This document shows, piece by piece, positions 21,427 through 23,577 of a stretch of 23,577 nucleotides of DNA; the first letter of the stretch is position 1, and each line of letters opens with the position of its first letter. The stretch is from PFL35 sp041550515 (GTDB lineage Archaea; Thermoplasmatota; E2; DHVEG-1). Below the pieces are notes generated by a model, which made no database searches, was not told the origin of the DNA, and saw only the letters and a list, made by a program, of their open reading frames with translations. The translations under genes and the position numbers were made by a program. Where the stretch lies: assembly GCA_041550515.1 (NCBI GenBank), contig JBFEOQ010000025.1, positions 1 to 23,577 on the forward strand, given 5' to 3'.

Positions 21427-21651
21427 TTAATCTTTATCCACTATCTTACTTGCAACACTAATACAAGCTAGGTAATCATCAAGTGTATGAATCAAGCTAG
21501 AAATAGAATTACTTTTAATATGAGCTTTTAGATATTTACCAGAAATATTACTTTTAACAAAATTAAAATCATCAACACTTACAGAATGTAGGATTGTCTT
21601 AACTTTTTCTGAATTTTTAAAATCAATTGTTATATCACAAGATGCTTTCAT
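21427..21651 (-). CDS. pcc1: KEOPS complex subunit Pcc1
   Basis: Small dimerisation subunit of KEOPS, which makes the t6A37 modification of ANN-decoding tRNAs with Kae1. The 74-residue product has the compact beta-alpha-beta fold seen in the family: CDITIDFKNSEKVKTILHSV, then HIKSNSISSLIHTLDDYLACI, with the conserved helix ending in SVASKI. An AGGAAG ribosome binding site lies between the RecJ stop and the ATG, a gap of five bases. The place next to RecJ and S15 is the common archaeal arrangement, which supports the call for such a short protein. Confidence 0.9.
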   Translation of the reverse strand: MKASCDITIDFKNSEKVKTILHSVSVDDFNFVKSNISGKYLKAHIKSNSISSLIHTLDDYLACISVASKIVDKD

Positions 21652-21656
21652 ATTTT

Positions 21657-23000
21657 TTACTTCCTAATTTGTTTATTAATTATTTCATCAACAAGATTTA
21701 GAAATTCTTCTTCTTTTTCACTAGCAATTGTTGCCCCACTTGATATAGCATGGCCTCCACCATGACCTCCCAGTTTACTTGAAGCCTCTTTCATTGCATA
21801 TCCAAGGTCTAGACCCTTACTAACCAAATATTGATTACCTCTACAGGAAATATGAATTTCATCATCTTTCCTAGCGATTGAAATCAGTGGTTTTTGGATA
21901 TCAAGAATAAAATTTGTAGCTATGCCTCCTATTACACCTCCAAGTGATGAATCATTACTATAAAAAAATCTAAAGTTTTCTTTTTCTAATAATCCATTTT
22001 TTTCAAGTTTTATTAATTCATCAAGTATTTTTTGTTTGTAATTTTTTTCAACTTTTAATACCTCTGAAATAATTTTGTTATCACCAAGAGCAAAAGAGAG
22101 AGCTAATCCTCTGCTGCCACCTTTTCCACATGCGTCTAATAGATCGGCATAACGTTCAAATTCGAAGTCGATATTTTCAGAGTAATAGCGTGTTCTTATT
22201 ATGGTATCTAAAATATTTTTTTCGCAACCTTTTTGAATTAAATTTAGCATAAGATATGAATGTATTTTTTTAAGGTTTTCATTTGTTAAACCTTCAATTT
22301 TTATCTTTTTATCAATACCTAGGTTATCTAAAAATCTCTCAATATTATTTTTATTTCCAGATATAGCTGAATAATATGGATCAGTAGAGTAAAAGAGAGA
22401 ATCAAAAATTGTTTCACTTGTAAATTTTATACCTGTTTTTTCTGTTATTATCCCTTGTTTTATTGCTTGATTTATTATTTTTTGATTATATCCTTTAAAT
22501 CCACCGATATACTGTTTATCACCTGTTGCACCAACAATTGCTAGTGGTGATAAATTAAAATTTTCTTGGTTAATCGAATATGCAACACTTAAAGAGAGTG
22601 ATGCACCACATGCCTCATAATTTCCATTAATACCAAAATAATTACAGTTTATTTGAAGAACATTATCTTTTGTTTTATTTTTAATTGGCTGATGATGATC
22701 TATTATAATACTCTGTGATTTCATTTTTTCAATTGTTTCAATCTGTCCACTGCCCATATCTGTAAAAATTATAAGTTCATTTTCTTCTTCTGAAATACGT
22801 TTTAGACCTTTATCAAAAGGATTACGCATAAGTGTTGTATGAAAATCAAAACCTGCATTATACAATGCTTTGCTTATAATTGCTGCTGCAGAAATTCCAT
22901 CTGCATCGTAATGTGATACTACTCTAATGTTAGTATGTTTAGGATATGAAAAAATAATTTCTGATGCTTTTCTGCATATAACTTCTAGATTATTTGTCAT
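21657..23000 (-). CDS. DHH-family RecJ-like single-strand nuclease or phosphoesterase
   Basis: A 447-residue protein of the archaeal RecJ/GAN group, linked to the replisome (GINS) in some archaea and to RNA or DNA end processing in others. Metal-binding motifs are VSHYDADGISAAAI (DxD), FTDMGSG and IDHHQP (the DHH), followed by GATGD. The C-terminal DHHA1 domain ends in GGHGGGHAISSGATI. Between them is a helical insert. No Shine-Dalgarno precedes the ATG at 23000. It lies 42 bases after S15, with a small hairpin in the gap, and five bases before pcc1. Substrate preference cannot be told from the sequence. Confidence 0.9.
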   Translation of the reverse strand: MTNNLEVICRKASEIIFSYPKHTNIRVVSHYDADGISAAAIISKALYNAGFDFHTTLMRNPFDKGLKRISEEENELIIFTDMGSGQIETIEKMKSQSIIIDHHQPIKNKTKDNVLQINCNYFGINGNYEACGASLSLSVAYSINQENFNLSPLAIVGATGDKQYIGGFKGYNQKIINQAIKQGIITEKTGIKFTSETIFDSLFYSTDPYYSAISGNKNNIERFLDNLGIDKKIKIEGLTNENLKKIHSYLMLNLIQKGCEKNILDTIIRTRYYSENIDFEFERYADLLDACGKGGSRGLALSFALGDNKIISEVLKVEKNYKQKILDELIKLEKNGLLEKENFRFFYSNDSSLGGVIGGIATNFILDIQKPLISIARKDDEIHISCRGNQYLVSKGLDLGYAMKEASSKLGGHGGGHAISSGATIASEKEEEFLNLVDEIINKQIRK

Positions 23001-23021
23001 AAAGAAAAAAGGATAAGAATA

Positions 23022-23040
23022 ACTATCTAAAAAAGATAGT
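23022..23040 (-). terminator. Hairpin directly after the S15 stop
   Basis: ACTATCT (23022-23028) and AGATAGT (23034-23040) form a perfect 7-base-pair stem with a five-base loop that is all U in the minus-strand RNA. It begins two bases after the S15 stop, and a CCTTTTTTC tract follows before the recJ ATG. It may end or thin out transcription between S15 and recJ, or protect the S15 mRNA 3' end. The stem is AT-rich, so it is weak. Confidence 0.4.
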
Positions 23041-23042
23041 GT

Positions 23043-23501
23043 TTATTCGAACAACAGTTTTGCTTGTTCTGGGCTATATTTCCAATTTTTAGGCAATATT
23101 CCTCTGGAAATATAATATTTTGAAAGACGACGAATCTTAGATTCAGTAAGTTGTAGGTTTCGTTTGTTATGAATATCTTTTTTATTCTCATTTAAATGCT
23201 TACGAAGAGAAAGAGTAGTACTAATGAGATTACGTAAATCTTCAGGAATCTCTGGTTTAAGGTTATTTGCAGTTAGTATTTTTGAAATGCTTTTACCAGT
23301 GGAAATCTTTACATCTGGAACTGCAAATTGATCACGGAGAATCATACCTATTTCACTAGTTGACTTTCCTTGTTTTGCAAGTTCTATTACATGCGATTCT
23401 ACTTCTCTAGTATTTAAACTACTCCAATCAGGATGTTCTTTACGATCGATTGGTCTAGTTGAACCAGATTTACCTTTTCTTCTTGCATGCATACGAGCCA
23501 T
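23043..23501 (-). CDS. rps15: 30S ribosomal protein S15 (uS15), archaeal long form
   Basis: Small-subunit protein that binds the central domain of 16S rRNA. The 152-residue protein has the N-terminal archaeal/eukaryotic extension (MARMHARRKGKSGSTRP, then PDWSS) and the S15 core. The core includes LRKHLNENKKDIHNKRNLQLTESKIRRLSKYYISRGILP, where the conserved rRNA-binding His/Asn positions and the last helix can be followed. AAGGAG (minus strand, 23511-23516) is nine bases before the ATG. It is the first gene of the S15-RecJ-Pcc1-SerRS series. Confidence 0.96.
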   Translation of the reverse strand: MARMHARRKGKSGSTRPIDRKEHPDWSSLNTREVESHVIELAKQGKSTSEIGMILRDQFAVPDVKISTGKSISKILTANNLKPEIPEDLRNLISTTLSLRKHLNENKKDIHNKRNLQLTESKIRRLSKYYISRGILPKNWKYSPEQAKLLFE

Positions 23502-23577
23502 ATCTTTTTACTCCTTGAAAATATATAAAGTAAGACCAGAATAAGGTTTTAATATATAAAAGTAAAGGAAGAAAAAA
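23502..23577 (-). promoter_or_regulatory. Promoter region of the S15 gene
   Basis: Read on the minus strand, CTTTTATATATT (about 23550-23562) is the best TATA box, placing the RNA start near 23530 and giving a leader of about 28 bases that contains the AAGGAG Shine-Dalgarno. A second TATA-like element, CTTTATATAT (23521-23530), would start RNA at the ATG and exclude the Shine-Dalgarno, so it is less likely. Confidence 0.45.

Noticed and set aside
1..23577. Defence island, prophage or mobile element
   Set aside because: No transposase, integrase, restriction, toxin-antitoxin, Cas or phage structural gene was found; composition looks even along the window.

Overview
The window is a gene-dense, very AT-rich stretch (about 30% G+C by eye) of an archaeal chromosome, with 26 protein-coding genes and no gap longer than about 230 bases. 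It is archaeal because it carries eS17, eS1 (S3Ae), uS15 of the long archaeal form, KEOPS Pcc1, Mre11-Rad50, NreA, the archaeosine radical SAM enzyme RaSEA, archaeal-type riboflavin synthase and FAD synthetase, and TATA-box promoters with both leaderless and Shine-Dalgarno-led genes. A rare type-2 seryl-tRNA synthetase, the DUF2073/Zn-ribbon/Era-like trio, and a PGF-CTERM-like membrane protein point to Euryarchaeota in the broad sense. A methanogen or an uncultured relative of the Thermoplasmatota would fit, but the sequence alone does not fix the lineage. No tRNA, rRNA, CRISPR array, transposase, integrase or phage gene was seen, so this looks like core chromosome and not an island.

Layout. 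Bases 132-2460 (+): ribosomal protein S17e, then a tight flavin operon (ribB, ribL, ribC, ribH). Bases 2478-4061 (-): a conserved archaeal trio, Era-like GTPase, DUF2073 protein and Zn-ribbon protein, known as origin-associated (Oap-type) genes. Bases 4260-5174 (+): an unrecognised coiled-coil protein. Bases 5195-9806 (-): a flavin disulfide reductase/NADH oxidase, then mre11 and rad50. Bases 9864-11738 (-): a secreted, membrane-anchored Ntn-hydrolase. Bases 11792-12721 (-): S3Ae with a long charged tail. Bases 12950-15020 (-): DNA repair protein NreA and an SPL-like radical SAM protein. Bases 15144-16839 (+): two cyclophilins (one membrane-anchored) and a dUTPase-like enzyme. Bases 16831-23501 (-): S15, RecJ-like DHH nuclease, Pcc1 and type-2 SerRS, then a membrane protein, RaSEA and the TrmI tRNA methyltransferase.

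Themes. Three functions dominate: flavin-cofactor synthesis, genome maintenance (Mre11-Rad50, NreA, RecJ, Oap trio, dUTPase) and translation/tRNA modification (S17e, S3Ae, S15, SerRS, Pcc1 for t6A37, RaSEA for archaeosine-15, TrmI for m1A). The oddest points are two neighbouring genes whose homology-supported starts are not standard codons (CTG for S17e, ATC for ribB), the S3Ae tail, the repeat-bearing coiled-coil protein, the Ntn-hydrolase whose nucleophile appears to be exposed by signal-peptide cleavage, and a dUTPase-like protein lacking the dCTP-deaminase glutamate. I did not find a clear-cut new multi-gene defence or mobile system.
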